Shown here: positions 12,951 through 24,300 of the stretch, piece after piece
Layout of the letters: each line of letters begins with the position of its first letter
How positions within the stretch are numbered: the first letter of the stretch is position 1
DNA from: Cryptomeria japonica
Lineage: Eukaryota; Streptophyta; Pinopsida; Cupressales; Cupressaceae
Reading direction: 5' to 3'
Length of the DNA stretch: 64,000 nucleotides
Assembly: GCF_030272615.1 (NCBI RefSeq)
Contig: NC_081406.1
Coordinates: 474,112,900 to 474,176,899, forward strand
The notes under the pieces: generated by a model
What the model saw: only the letters and a program-made list of their open reading frames with translations
What the model was told of the DNA's origin: nothing
Databases searched by the model: none
Program-made: the position numbers and the translations under genes

Positions 12951-14185
12951 ATGGGGGTAACATTGTTTTCGTTCATTTTTTATTTGTAGCTCTTCCTCTA
13001 GAAGTTGAGTTACTAATTCTTTAGGTCCCTTTATTAGAGTTTATTAGGAGTTTAAATTGGAAATACAAATCTAGAAATAAGGCTTAAAAAGGAACATATC
13101 ACTGAAATCTAGAGCTAAAAGTACGATCAAGTGTGCTAGGTACACTAGACTTGGAGATATTTACATTAGATGAAACTTCAGATTATGGATCAAGATGTTG
13201 GTTAGATCACTCTCCCTGAAATTTGGCCAAAAATTGTGAGTCACATTTGCAAATTAGCATAGACCAAGGGTTTTTTCTTGTTCAAAATTTGAAACTATAG
13301 GTCTTAGGTTGCTCTTTGCAAATTTGCAACCTTCTGTAGACATAGTGGTAACTTGCACACAAAAAAAAGAAAAATGTTGTGATGTATAGGATCTTTCCTA
13401 AGTCAAACCTCAGGTAAGTGTTTCCACTTTTACAATAGCTATGATGATGAAGAAAAGAGATCTTGCCCCTATAGGGAAAATGCTAAATCTGAAAGGAAAT
13501 ACTAGAACGAAATGATATTAACTTGGGCTTGATAATGTTTGTGATGCAATGCTCTTTGGATAATTCCTTCAAGGGTTGATACGATAACATGATATGACAA
13601 GACATAAAAGGATCAATCATGAAAACACACTTGCATGTAGGTTGTTGTATCTTGCTACTCCATAATGCTCAAATTCTGAAGATACTTGCTCAATAATGCT
13701 TTCTCTAGGATGTGCTTGATAATGATACGATCACTTAGATGAAAATGAATTAGAAATTATGTCTTTATATAGGGTGCACAAGGTATTTCCTACATTAGGT
13801 TGAGTTCCAATGATCATATCAAATTATCGAGATCATATCACAAATGGTGAGAATTGACACTTACACACATTTGATTTTGGGCCCTTTACAAAGGGACTAT
13901 GGTGCTAGGAACCCTGGTCCACTAGGACTGTCACTAGGAACCCTATTCCATTAGGACTATGGAGTTATCACCCTAGTCTACCTATAAAAGGAGTCTAGAG
14001 AAAGATGGTTACAAAGTAGAAGGTCTTGGCACATAGTATCTTGTCTCCAAATAAGCATACGATGATGTAATTTGGTTGTGACAAGACCAAAAATTTGGCT
14101 TGAAATGAGCTATGAGAGATCACACTAGAGAAAGGGCCCAAAAAGGAGTGTGAAATTGTAAAATGTTACAATTTATGACGTTACA
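12951..14185 (-). mobile_element. Related LTR in opposite orientation (LTR B)
   Basis: Read on the minus strand it starts TGTAACGTC at 14185. It has a TATA box (plus-strand TTTATATA, 13764-13771) and the same landmarks as LTR A in the same order: CCCTATATAAAGACAT, then GAGG/TTTGACTTAGG, then TTTTTGTGTGCA. No polypurine tract is visible upstream of the start, so it may be a 5' or solo LTR. The end toward 12951 is approximate. Confidence 0.5.
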
Positions 14186-15918
14186 TGTATAAACTAGGAA
14201 AGTCTACTTAAGCCTCTAGGATAGACATGTGAGATTGGATATCATGGGGGAGTTAAAACAGACAAACATACACTTATTATGAAGTTCTTACCTAAAAGGG
14301 TTAGTGCATATTATGAAGGAAAAAAAATATAATCATGATTGTAATATGTAATGTGAAAAGGTGTGAACTTCATGAATGAATAAAAACCATATCAAAATTT
14401 TAACAAGCGAAAAAAACAAAATACGCTCTAGAAATATGAAGTGCTACAGTAGGATGAAAATAACAAGTGTGCAACTCTAATAACTTCAAAACTATCTTGA
14501 AATATATATGGCATTAGCAATTTCTAAAAAAACTCTTCTTAATCTTATATTCTTTTTTCTTTTTTAATACTAAATCTTGTCAATTTCCTAGCATTTACCT
14601 AGTCATTTCATATTCACACCAAACCAAATCAAATAAAGAAGAAGAAATAATCTTATACAACATCTAGCTCTCCTTTGGGGTAGAAGTTTGATCTCATTAA
14701 TTATTCTCCTCTAATGAATAAGTGGAAATAGTGGGTTATTAAGTTCTTAGTTTGCATTTATAGGCTAAGACTCATATTTCCACCATTTCAATTCCTCGTC
14801 AAGAGTATGGTTCAAAAAAATGAGCTTGCTAGTGGGTCAAGTTAAGAACTAGAGAATCCTTAAAAACCATTCAAGATGATATACTTTACGTCTAATGACA
14901 TACTTTCCTAGTCTTGGTGGTTAGTGATGAGCCCTAGTACATTCCTTGATGCATGAAACCTAGACAAAGGGGTGTTCCTCTTACTTACTTGGCCGTTAAT
15001 GGTGAGTCCTCGTATCTTTTCAGTTGTATAGGGTTTGGGATAGAGTGATGGAGTGGTTTTAGTCATCATTTTCTATCCTTTAGTAGTGAGCCCTTGGGCT
15101 ATTTTCTATCTTTGATTTAACTATCAAGTGAACTTGTGTGTTAAGGATGTATTTCCACTATTATCATGTATGTATGGACTAAATTTGATGTCCTACTTAT
15201 CATATCATCCTTTCCATTATTCTCATCCCTAAATCACTTTTTCTTCCTATATCTTTAAATTCTAGGAATGTTTTCCAAACCATCACTTGACCTATTACAA
15301 TAAGCCTTGCATGCATAGAATGGTCATTTCATTGATCATTAAATATTAGATCTCTTCACTGCATTCATGAACAGTATTATATATTACATTTGTATAGAAA
15401 GTATAAGAAGCTTTGTGGCTAATACAAGTCTCTTTGTTATCCTAGTGCATAATTAAGAGGTTATACTTCTTAATTTGCATGTCAATATTTTCTCCCTCTT
15501 TATCTTGTAGCTTCTCATCCTTGATAAGATATTGTTAAATTCCATACTTTAATAGAGAATCATCTTTTTCAACCTTAGTGTCAAGAGTTTGTCTGCAAAA
15601 GGGTAGTTTGAGGTCCTTCCCTAGGAGTCATTCTACTCTATTTAGAAGGAAATGTACATACACAATATAAACAATAGAGAGAGAAAATGAGATTGCACTC
15701 AATTTTAAAAAATTGTTATTCACATTACTAAAAATATATTTCATTTATTGTCTTTAGAAAGGTTGTATTCCCATACAAAAATAATTATGGGAATATAACT
15801 CCCAAAACCACTTATTTAATTATCTATGTATTTATATTAAAGATATTAGTTTTCCAAAATCCATGATAGTTCTTGCTAATGCTTGTGGATTAGATCATGT
15901 TTGTTTTTAGCATCAACA
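14186..15918. other. No gene recognised
   Basis: AT-rich, repeat-like DNA with stops in all frames. I see no protein motif, RNA gene or clear LTR end here. Confidence 0.4.
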
Positions 15919-15949
15919 TTTCAGATCACACTTTGTGATCCATCATCAG
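15919..15949 (-). ncRNA. Hammerhead-ribozyme-like core, probably decayed
   Basis: On the minus strand the core box CTGATGA (15949-15943) is followed by a perfect 7 bp helix (GATCACA at 15940-15934 and TGTGATC at 15930-15924, loop AAG) and then GAAA (15922-15919). This is the order of the conserved core and stem II of a hammerhead ribozyme. It lies about 1 kb 3' of the Penelope-like reading frame, where such elements are known to carry hammerheads in their terminal repeats. The base before GAAA is T and the base after it is T, where CGAAAC would be usual. Both look like CpG decay. Stems I and III are weak, and an unpaired base follows CTGATGA, so activity is doubtful. Confidence 0.45.
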
Positions 15950-16019
15950 GGTGATATAAAAGCTCCAATAGAAAATTTAAGTAAAGACAGTTGCAGACCT
16001 GAGGGATATAAAAAGAGGG

Positions 16020-16544
16020 AGGAAAGACACAAAATATAAAAAATTATAAAAAAATAAAAAAAGAGAATGAACCAAGTAATTAAATAAGGAAAAGACTCGA
16101 GAAAGTGAAAGAAGACTAAAGTAAAGCCAAAATCAAGAGAAAACAAAGAAAATAAAGAAGATGGAAAAATTTAAAGGAAAGATGGAAAATAAAGAACACA
16201 TAGACAGAAAGGTGGGGGGGGTAAATAAAAATAATGAAAGTAAAAAATAATAATAATAATAAAATAAAAAACAAGAAAAGGAAGAAACCCAAGGAGAGAC
16301 CCAAGAAAAATAAGATGAAAAAACGAAGAGAAAAAAAGGCACAAATAAATAAATAGAAAGAAAATAACTACAAAGACAAGAAACAAGAAACCAAACATAC
16401 ATACCAACATATATATATAAACAGCAAGCAAATAAATAGAAACAAAAATAAATACAAAGAAAAGAGAGTATATATAACTAATAAAGAAACAAGCAAACAA
16501 ATAAACATACAAATCCACAAACAAACACATATAAACATACCCAC

Positions 16545-16598
<54 letters not shown>

Positions 16599-16938
16599 GA
16601 AAACCACAAGACACAAGAAAGAAGAAAGCACAAAAAAGAAAGAGGTGCGACGAAAAAATAAGCAAAAGAAGGAGACAAACAAGAAGAGGGGTCGGGGAAG
16701 ATGCAAGGACAGGCCAAAAAGAGGGGGGGAGAGGGGGGAGACCTAGAAGCCTAAGCGGGGAGGCGAGAGACCTATAGCAAGGAGAGGGAAGAAACAATCA
16801 AATAAGGCTAGAAATACCAAGGAAAGGGAACACACAGAGGAGACCAAGACGAAGAGGTTGAAGGGAAAGGGGGGAGAGGGGAAACCAAAGAGACAAGCCA
16901 AGGAGAGGAAAAGCTGACAGAGCCATGCAGGAGAGGGT
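16020..16938. repeat. Purine-rich tract with (AC)n microsatellite
   Basis: The plus strand is overwhelmingly A and G for about 900 bp (A-rich at the left, G-rich near 16690-16900), apart from an (AC)n run at 16546-16597. It sits just 3' of the Penelope-like frame on the minus strand, where it reads as T/C-rich. The long open frames it creates on the minus strand (for example 16171-16797) come from stop-poor pyrimidine sequence and are not genes. Confidence 0.8.
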
Positions 16939-18498
16939 TCAAGGATGCGGGGGTTGGTTTCTGAGGAAGGATAACAAGGGTTGCCAAGCAAGACTCAAAC
17001 TCCACCCTTCATCATAGTTGAGGTTGGATGGGTGGTTGTTTATCTCAACAGCCTCCTTGAGTTTGCATTTGAAAAAGTTCTCCTTAGATAAAATATGAGT
17101 TCTTTCTAAGAAAATATGGTGCTTGCTAGAGAAAGAATGCTCAGCTAAGGTGGATTTTTTAACCCGATTGTGTCTAATGTCAACACTATGTTCTCTCAAT
17201 CTAGTACTAAAAGATCTATCAGTCTCGCCTATGTAGGGAGCACCACAAGAGCAGACGGTCTTGTAGACACCAGAACTAAGACATATGTCAGTCAAGTCTT
17301 TGAGGGAAGGTATCTGACGCCTTAGGATGGATAAGGACCTGAAGGCACAATGGAGGCCTTTCTTTCGAAGGATTTTGGAGATCTTCTGGGAGATCCCATC
17401 AATGTAGGGCAAGGCAATGGTAGGCGGGGGAGAACGAGGATGGGAAGAGTTGACTAAGGAAAAGAACTGAAGCTTGGTTTGGGTAAGGGACCTAGAGATT
17501 TGCTTGTTTGAGTACCCATTTAGTGTGAAAACTTTACAAAGATGGTCAAGCTCCTGACCTAAGTTTTCATCATCACATATGCGATAGGCTCTCATTGCAA
17601 GAGTTTTTAGGACCCGTATTTTCTGATAAGGATGGTGATGAGAAGTGAAGTGGACGTATAGGTCTGTATGGGTAGATTTATGAAACACACGATGACCCAA
17701 GGAGCCATCTAATTTATTGATCAGCAAAATATCCAGAAAAGGGAGCTCGTTGTTGGATTCAATCTCCTTGGTAAAGGATATACAAGGAGCAATTCTATTG
17801 AGGTGAGCATGAAATTATTCCAACTTATCAAGATTGTGGGGCCAACAAACATTAGTGTCATCCACATAATGCTTCCACCACCTTGGCATGAGTGGGAAGG
17901 AGTACAGAGCCACCTCTTCAAAATTTTCCCTGTATAAATTAGCAATGATCGAAGAAAGAGGGGAGCCCATAGCCACTCCATCCACTTGCTCATAGATAAC
18001 ACCCGAAAAGGAGAAGAAGGTTGATCTAAGGAAAAGTTCTATCAAGGTGGCAATCTCCTCACTCAATCTACATCTCAAAATATCAATGGAATCTGGGATA
18101 GGAACCTTAGTGAAGAGAGACACAACATCAAAACTCACCAAGATGTCATTGCCATCCAATTTTTTATCTTTGACAAATTGGACAAAGTGGGTGGAATCCT
18201 TGATAAAAGAATCAGATTTACCCACAAGTGGGGCAATGAGCTTGGCCAGGAAAGAAGCCAAATTATAGGTTGGGGAACCTATGGTGTCAACTATAAGCCT
18301 AAGAGGGATGTCAAGTTTATGGATCTTGGGAACCCCATAGATACGAGGTGTCACCTCCTTTGTGGGCAAAAGTCGTTTCTTGGTGGCAACGTCAAAGGAG
18401 GAATTCAAAATAGCCGACTTCACTCTCTTAAGAATTTGAGTACAAGGGTTTTGGGATAAGATTTTGTAACTCCTTGTGTCTAAGAGAAGATTCGGCAT
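16939..18498 (-). pseudogene. Penelope-like retroelement: RT + GIY-YIG endonuclease, 5' truncated, one internal stop
   Basis: The frame is open for 519 residues except for one TAA (17815-17817, codon 228); no frameshift is needed. RT motifs typical of Penelope-like elements are present: PRIYGVPKIHK (51-61), SFDVVSLFT (122-130), GVAMGSPLSS (174-183) and the catalytic YVDD (211-214). The C-terminal GIY-YIG nuclease shows GVYKTVCSCGAPYIGE (about 410-425), the Arg of TRLREH, a CXC plus His pair that would form the zinc site, the Glu of KEAVEI and the Asn of NLNYDEGW. Known full-length proteins of this class are longer at the N-terminus, so about 150-200 residues are missing here, and the sequence left of codon 1 is unrelated. 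This is the EN-plus class, known in conifers as Dryad. No host role is indicated. Confidence 0.92.
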
Positions 18499-18514
18499 CT
18501 TGGCTCAAGTACTA

Positions 18515-18588
18515 AATTCTATCACCCCCTTAGTGTTGGCATACAAAAAAAATTCTATCACCCCCTTAGTGTTGCCATACAAAAAAAA
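18515..18588. repeat. 36 bp direct duplication at the 5' break of the Penelope-like element
   Basis: Two near-identical 36 bp units ('attctatcacccccttagtg...catacaaaaaaa') lie immediately beyond the truncated N-terminus, differing at about one base. They may be a scar of insertion or repair. Confidence 0.85.
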
Positions 18589-18639
18589 TTAAAAATTAGT
18601 ACAAATATTCTTCATCAATTTGAAATCCTTTTTTTCTAT

Positions 18640-19320
18640 TATCATAGGGTTGTCTTGCAACTTTCCATTAGGGCGATCTTGTGCTCTCTATTTGCAATTC
18701 AATGCTATGTGTCCTATCTCTTTACAATAAAAGCATGTGTCACTTGCATGTTTGAACTTTCACATGTTTTGATTTATTGTAAGCAGTATTAGGTTTGATT
18801 TGTGCAACTAATACAACTTCTTTTGGAACATGTTTGTTTCTTTCATCAAGCAATGTGGATGTGACATTTTTCAAAAAGGTCATTTTTTCTTAGGATGAAT
18901 ACCCTGTGAGACATACTTATAATTATATTGTGTAAAAGTAATTCTTTAGCATCATTTTCCTTTATTTTTTCAATTGATTTATCAAAGAACAAAACTTACT
19001 GATATGAGACGCTATATCTTCACCTTCTTCAATTTTCAATCCGTACCAAATTTTATTTTATTATTATCTCTACACTTTCAATATTGATCGAAACAATATT
19101 TATGTTTCCCAAATTTCTCTAGATGATTTTTAAAAACCGCATGATGTAATCAAGGTTTAAATAAATGAAGACCAATTATAACCAAAGCTTTCTTGTCTTT
19201 TACCTTTCATTTTTAAGTTCATTTGCATATGTTTGACTTTGTACTCAATAGACATTAACTTCCACAAAAATGCATCCAAGTACAAACAAAATAAAAACGT
19301 TATATTTTCACTGAATTTCA
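18640..19320 (-). pseudogene. Decayed Ty1-copia gag fragment
   Basis: The minus strand near 18740-18695 reads CFYCKEIGHIALNC, a CX2CX4HX4C zinc knuckle of copia gag, followed by KLQDNP-like text. Upstream on the minus strand (to about 19320), fragments such as LMSIEYKVKHMQMN recall gag helices but need several frameshifts. No LTR, protease or pol was found near it. The call rests mainly on the knuckle. Confidence 0.45.
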
Positions 19321-22300
19321 CATCTCTCTAATGAATTTGATTTTAGCTTCTTCTTTTTCCAAGGAAAAATGAGAGATAAAAGAATACTTTATCTTTTAAA
19401 TTATGATAAAATTTAAACCTTATCACACCTTGCCCTAGGTAATGGCGGTTTCACAATAACATGGAATGATATTATAATCGATTGAAGAAAATTTAAAATA
19501 TTGTTTCTACTCTTATTGTTGTTGGGTTTTTCACACAATAATATATATTTTTGTTGTTCAAATTCTTGTTTTATGCTAATATAAAACCATATCAAATATA
19601 AAATTGTATTTAATTTTTAAACTTATAATGGTTGGGCACTGCAAATTAATATTGGTGGGCAAAGTAAAGAATGATGTTGGTAGTGCAAGCATTAGATTTG
19701 TTCAAATGTTCCAATCTAAGCAAAACAAAACACCCTAAATTCCTCTTTGGTTGTAGCTATTATACTTATTCAAAACACCTCATTGTCTTTAATCTATGCA
19801 GAACTCCTCAAAATGCCTCATTAAATTTATGCACACAATATTTGTTTAAACTTATTTCAATCACCTATCACCTATATAATTTTATTTAAAACAATTGGGA
19901 CAATAACAATGAACAAAATGAAGTGTCAAATAACGGCACAAATAAAAATAATGAAGAGAAAGAGAAGACATGCATATGGATAATGGAGTCAAAAGGATTG
20001 TGCACATGAGCTACATTGCTCATCTGTTGAAATATGTAAGATGGTGGTGTTGTAACGAGGATTTGCACCTGATGCAAGTGTGAAGAACCTGCAATCCCAT
20101 GAAACATGGGACTACTCTCAGGTTGTGAGTATCCTATTATGAGAGTAGACCTCCGGATTATAGGTCGGCTCCTTTTAGATCACCTAAAACTAACTGAAAA
20201 ACTGACCTAAGAAAAGGGATAGAAGGATATGCAGAAAATAAAGAAAACTACTGCTAGGTGATGCACCAATGGATAAATGACCTGCAACCTGCCTACAAAC
20301 TCACAAAATATTCATATAATGAAGCTATTTCTGACACACAATGAAGTAGAAACAAATGAAGTGAGGGTGATCAAAAAGAGGTCAAAGAAAATACTCAATC
20401 TATTACCATGAAAAAATGGAAGAAAATGAGATTGGTCTCAATTAAAAAATTGTTATTTCAATTACTCTAAATCTATTACATTGTATTGGATTTATAAAGC
20501 TTGTATTCCTATATGAAATCAATTACAGGAACATAATTAACAAAATCAATGTTATTTAATATGTTCATCTATTTAATTATCTAATTATTTATATTGTCAA
20601 ACACTAAATTCTAACACAATATTCATGTATTCAATATTAAATACTTATCTACATCGGCATGTTCTTTCTCTTCAATCAAGTGGTTAGCTCTCTAGAGATT
20701 GGAACATCTTTTAATTCATCACATTCAACTTGAAACTTTGCAAGATAAAAAATAGAATTATCTCATTCATGATCTCATATACTCAAATATGTCACACAAT
20801 TCACTTTCAAAACTAAATTGTATTACCTTGAACTTAAAAATAATTATAATAATATTTACATGATATTGATGATAAAAGAGAATAAAACTAACATCTAATT
20901 AATTACCACACATCTAAATATTTAAAACAAATTCTTATAATACATCAATGTGTTGAAAATACATGCATTATTCAAATTCTATCAAACATTTAATTGAATG
21001 GGGAAAAAAATGTTTTAAACTTAATACAAAGTTTATTTTCAAGCATAAAATGAGAAAAAAAAAATCATGGATGAATCCTGATAGGAGTCTACTACCAATA
21101 GAGACAATTTTTGTAATTAACAAACTAAATAATTGTAGGGTTTATTGTTCTTGCTATCATATATAAGCAATTTGGTGTGAGAAAACTAGAATTGTTGAGT
21201 GTACATTTCTAGAACTTTAACCCTTCAAAATTGGTGAAATTGTTCCCAATGCTAAAATCTTTTGAAAATCATAAATAATTTTAGAGTTGAATAGATTCCT
21301 TCAAGAATCATTAAAGTGTCTTACTAAACTAAAAACATGCCTTTTTTACAACAAATTATCTATGTTTGAATCTTATTAACAAACAATTACTAAACTAAAG
21401 TTATATAATTTATTTCTTTTTGATTATTCAAGATAATTTTTAATTCAATATGAAACAAAAAGTGACCAAGAAAAAGAACATTTTACAAAATTAATGGGGC
21501 CAAATTTATCTCTAGTGAGTGACTTAATGATGTAAGCCCTTTCCCCTCTAAAGCAACTTTTGATCAAGGTCAAGTTATTTGGCTTTGGAAAAAATTGTGT
21601 TGTTTTTCTTTCTTGGACCATCTTTTCCATATGTATTATGTTTTGGTTCATTAACTTTCTAGAATGAGCACTACTAGTTCAATAGTTAGGTTTCCTAATA
21701 GTGCTTCCTTTCTCACTTCATGCATTGTGCTTATGGTTTACTTAGTTGTCCATTCATCCCATTTAAAAATTAGAACCTTCACTTCATATGACCTCTTTGT
21801 GTGGGTATTTAATGGTTGATAAGGATAAGGATGAATGGTAAGATCTCTTGTAATTTTCTAATAAAGTATGTATTAATTTTACCATGTTTTTATGTTAGTG
21901 TAGATACTAAAATAAAGTTGCTTTTGATATCATCTGACTATAGTCCATCAGTACGCAACATTGCTTGATCACCCATTCATTACCTAGGATCCCTAAAACA
22001 TAACGATTTAATTAAATAATTTTTAGATATTTAATAAATTTAAGTTAATATTATTCATCAATTTAATAAATTGTTATCTATTTAATTCTATTTATTTATT
22101 CATATTTATTCATTTATCATTGTATCTATTATCTATTAATAAATTAATTAATATTTATTTCTACTGAATATGTACTTATATTCATTTAAATAATTATCAA
22201 ATCATAAAATCTAGTCTAATCAATTCACTCAAACATACCCAATCAGTTGGCTATTTTATGGAAATAATCAACTCCCCCTAATTGTCTTGTTTAATTAACT

Positions 22301-22907
22301 ACTTCATGATCTGTTTTCTCCCAATCAATTTGAATTGAGCAATAAACATTATTTTAATTAAAATTAAAATATCATGCAACTCCCATGCACATATAATTGA
22401 TTAATTATCCTCCCATGCTATTCTTTCCTCCATGCATTTAGCAAATTATCAAAACATAAAATCTACTTAACTTAGTTGACTATCCAGTCTAATCAATTCA
22501 CTTAATATACTCTAGTCTCATTCACCAATATAATTTGTTTTACTCATCTATGTAATCACTGAACTCTTCTATGCACTTAATAAATTGTTTCATGCAAATA
22601 ATTAACTTCTTTTAACTCGTTCATCAAATTTTAGTTGAGTCATAATCATTATTTTAATTAAAAATTAAAATAATTTTCAACTCTTCCATGATTTTCACCT
22701 CCATATTCACTCCATAATCCATGCAATACAAGATTTAATATCAACCATGTACTTATATTCTAAAAAGTCTATGTCACCCCTTATTCATAATTTCAAAATC
22801 CTACAAACTACAATCCAAGTGATACTGTCATCCAAGATCCCATTACAAATAATAAATAAAAGGTGACCACCCTACTAGGGATGAAAGATAGTCATCAACC
22901 ACAAGAT
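19321..22907. other. AT-rich DNA without recognised genes
   Basis: Only short chance frames are present. No domain, RNA gene or LTR end could be supported apart from the weak duplication at 22190-22760. Confidence 0.4.
22190..22760. repeat. Diverged tandem duplication, about 280 bp
   Basis: Words recur in order in two halves: 'atcaaatcataaaatcta', 'gtctaatcaattcact', 'cattattttaattaaaa' and 'caactc..ccatg'. The two halves differ by indels. Confidence 0.5.
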
Positions 22908-24300
22908 TTAAGCTGAGAGGAAGCACAACAAAAGTAAAAAATGTAGCAGGAAAAACCTCAACAAGGACCTCATGGCATGGCAAAGCCACACCAAAGAAAG
23001 ACACTTATCAGAATCCTCTAAAGACCCATCCTTAGAAGAGACTGGATCTTGGTTAGTTAAGTGATCTTCCTTAGCATTCTTCCACCAAGTAGCAATTCCT
23101 TTATGGTTGGAAAGAGAGCAATCCAAAACCATGTGACAAATAGCAAAACAAAGACGACATATGAAGGGGAGGCCCTCATAATCCAACAATTTCATCCAAG
23201 GTGTATCCACAACTATTAGAACCGCATCCTCATGAAGATGTTTGGAAATGTTAATATCCGCCCAGATGCAAGAAAAAGTAGAATGCTCCATATAAGAAGT
23301 GGAATCATCAACCTAGAAAAATAACCAACCAAATTGTCAATTGTCTCATAACAAGAACCCTTCCAAAACTAAAGGAGAAGAATCGAAGTCTAACCCACAC
23401 TAGATGCACACAACGGTTCAATAAGAAGGTTAAAGAAATAAGACTAGGATTTTATCAGAAAGAGTGCTCTCTCCAAACCCATAGTTGACCCAACACCAAT
23501 TTTTCCGTCATTTGTCAAAACAAAAAAAACTTTTAACACAAAGGAGAAATTCAATCTAGCAGCCACAATGGGCTTGAAAGAAGCCAGAACCCAGCTTTCC
23601 AAGTGGAGAAGGCCAGAGGTTGGAGATACGAAACACTAAACCTCTACGCTAATAGAAATCCTCATTTTTAGCCACATCCACACCATATAACAACACCAAA
23701 GATTGTTTGGTACAATAGAGCTCGATTCACTCGCCGAGTGCGAACAAGACTAGACCCAACTGCTTGGGCAAAACTACGATTCCCCGCTGAAGTTCCAGAC
23801 ACCAGACCTATAGGGCCAACGGCCTCAACGCCAAAGATAACCCAAGTGTCATCCACCACAGTAGAAACTATGCTAGTTGACAAAGTTCGGCAAGGGGCAA
23901 CAACACCTTGCACAGGACCAATGTGAGCAGCAACCATAGACCCGTGAACAAGGGTCAACAACACACGAGTTGGAGAAGCCAAAACAATAGGAGAATCTCA
24001 ACATGATGAGAAGCCAAGACGAGCACCAACCTTTACACCAGACAAATCATCCGACAACGTAGAGGACGGGGGAAGACGAGCACCAACCTTTACACCAGAC
24101 AAATCATCCGACAACGTAGAGGACGGGGGAAGACGAGCACCAACCTTTACACCAGACAAATCATTCGACAACGTAAAGGACGGGGGAATTCTTGCGACAG
24201 GAGATGAGGCAAGCAATAGACCAATCTCTGCAACAAGAGCCAAGGTGAGCAGCAAACTGGACGAGAGTAACATGGACAAGAGCTCCTCTTTTTAAGTTAG
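22908..24300 (-). pseudogene. Degenerate LINE ORF1 fragment
   Basis: The open part at 22908-23291 reads LIVVDTPWMKLLDYEGLPFICRLCFAICHMVLDC in two overlapping motifs. The DYEGLPF..C..C.....H....C arrangement is the DUF4283-to-zinc-knuckle region of plant LINE ORF1 proteins, with the histidine spacing slightly off. The flanking minus-strand frames (23668-23982 and 23998-24279) are low-complexity Ser/Val/Gly-rich and may belong to the same decayed ORF or to an unrelated repeat. No ORF2 domain follows. The call is from the knuckle region only. Confidence 0.4.
24018..24188 (-). repeat. 57 bp tandem repeat, three copies, in frame
   Basis: Three units of 57 bp start at 24018, 24075 and 24132 with only a few differences in the last. 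The period is a multiple of three, so an open minus-strand frame repeats a 19-residue unit (SDDLSGVKVGARLPPSSTL). No matching protein family is recognised. Confidence 0.9.

Noticed and set aside
16171-16797. Open frame of 208 codons on the minus strand
   Set aside because: It is the pyrimidine side of a purine-rich tract plus an (AC)n run. The predicted protein is a low-complexity Phe/Leu/Ser/Cys/Val string with no motif.
24018-24188. CRISPR-like array
   Set aside because: The units are contiguous 57 bp repeats without unique spacers, and the genome is eukaryotic.
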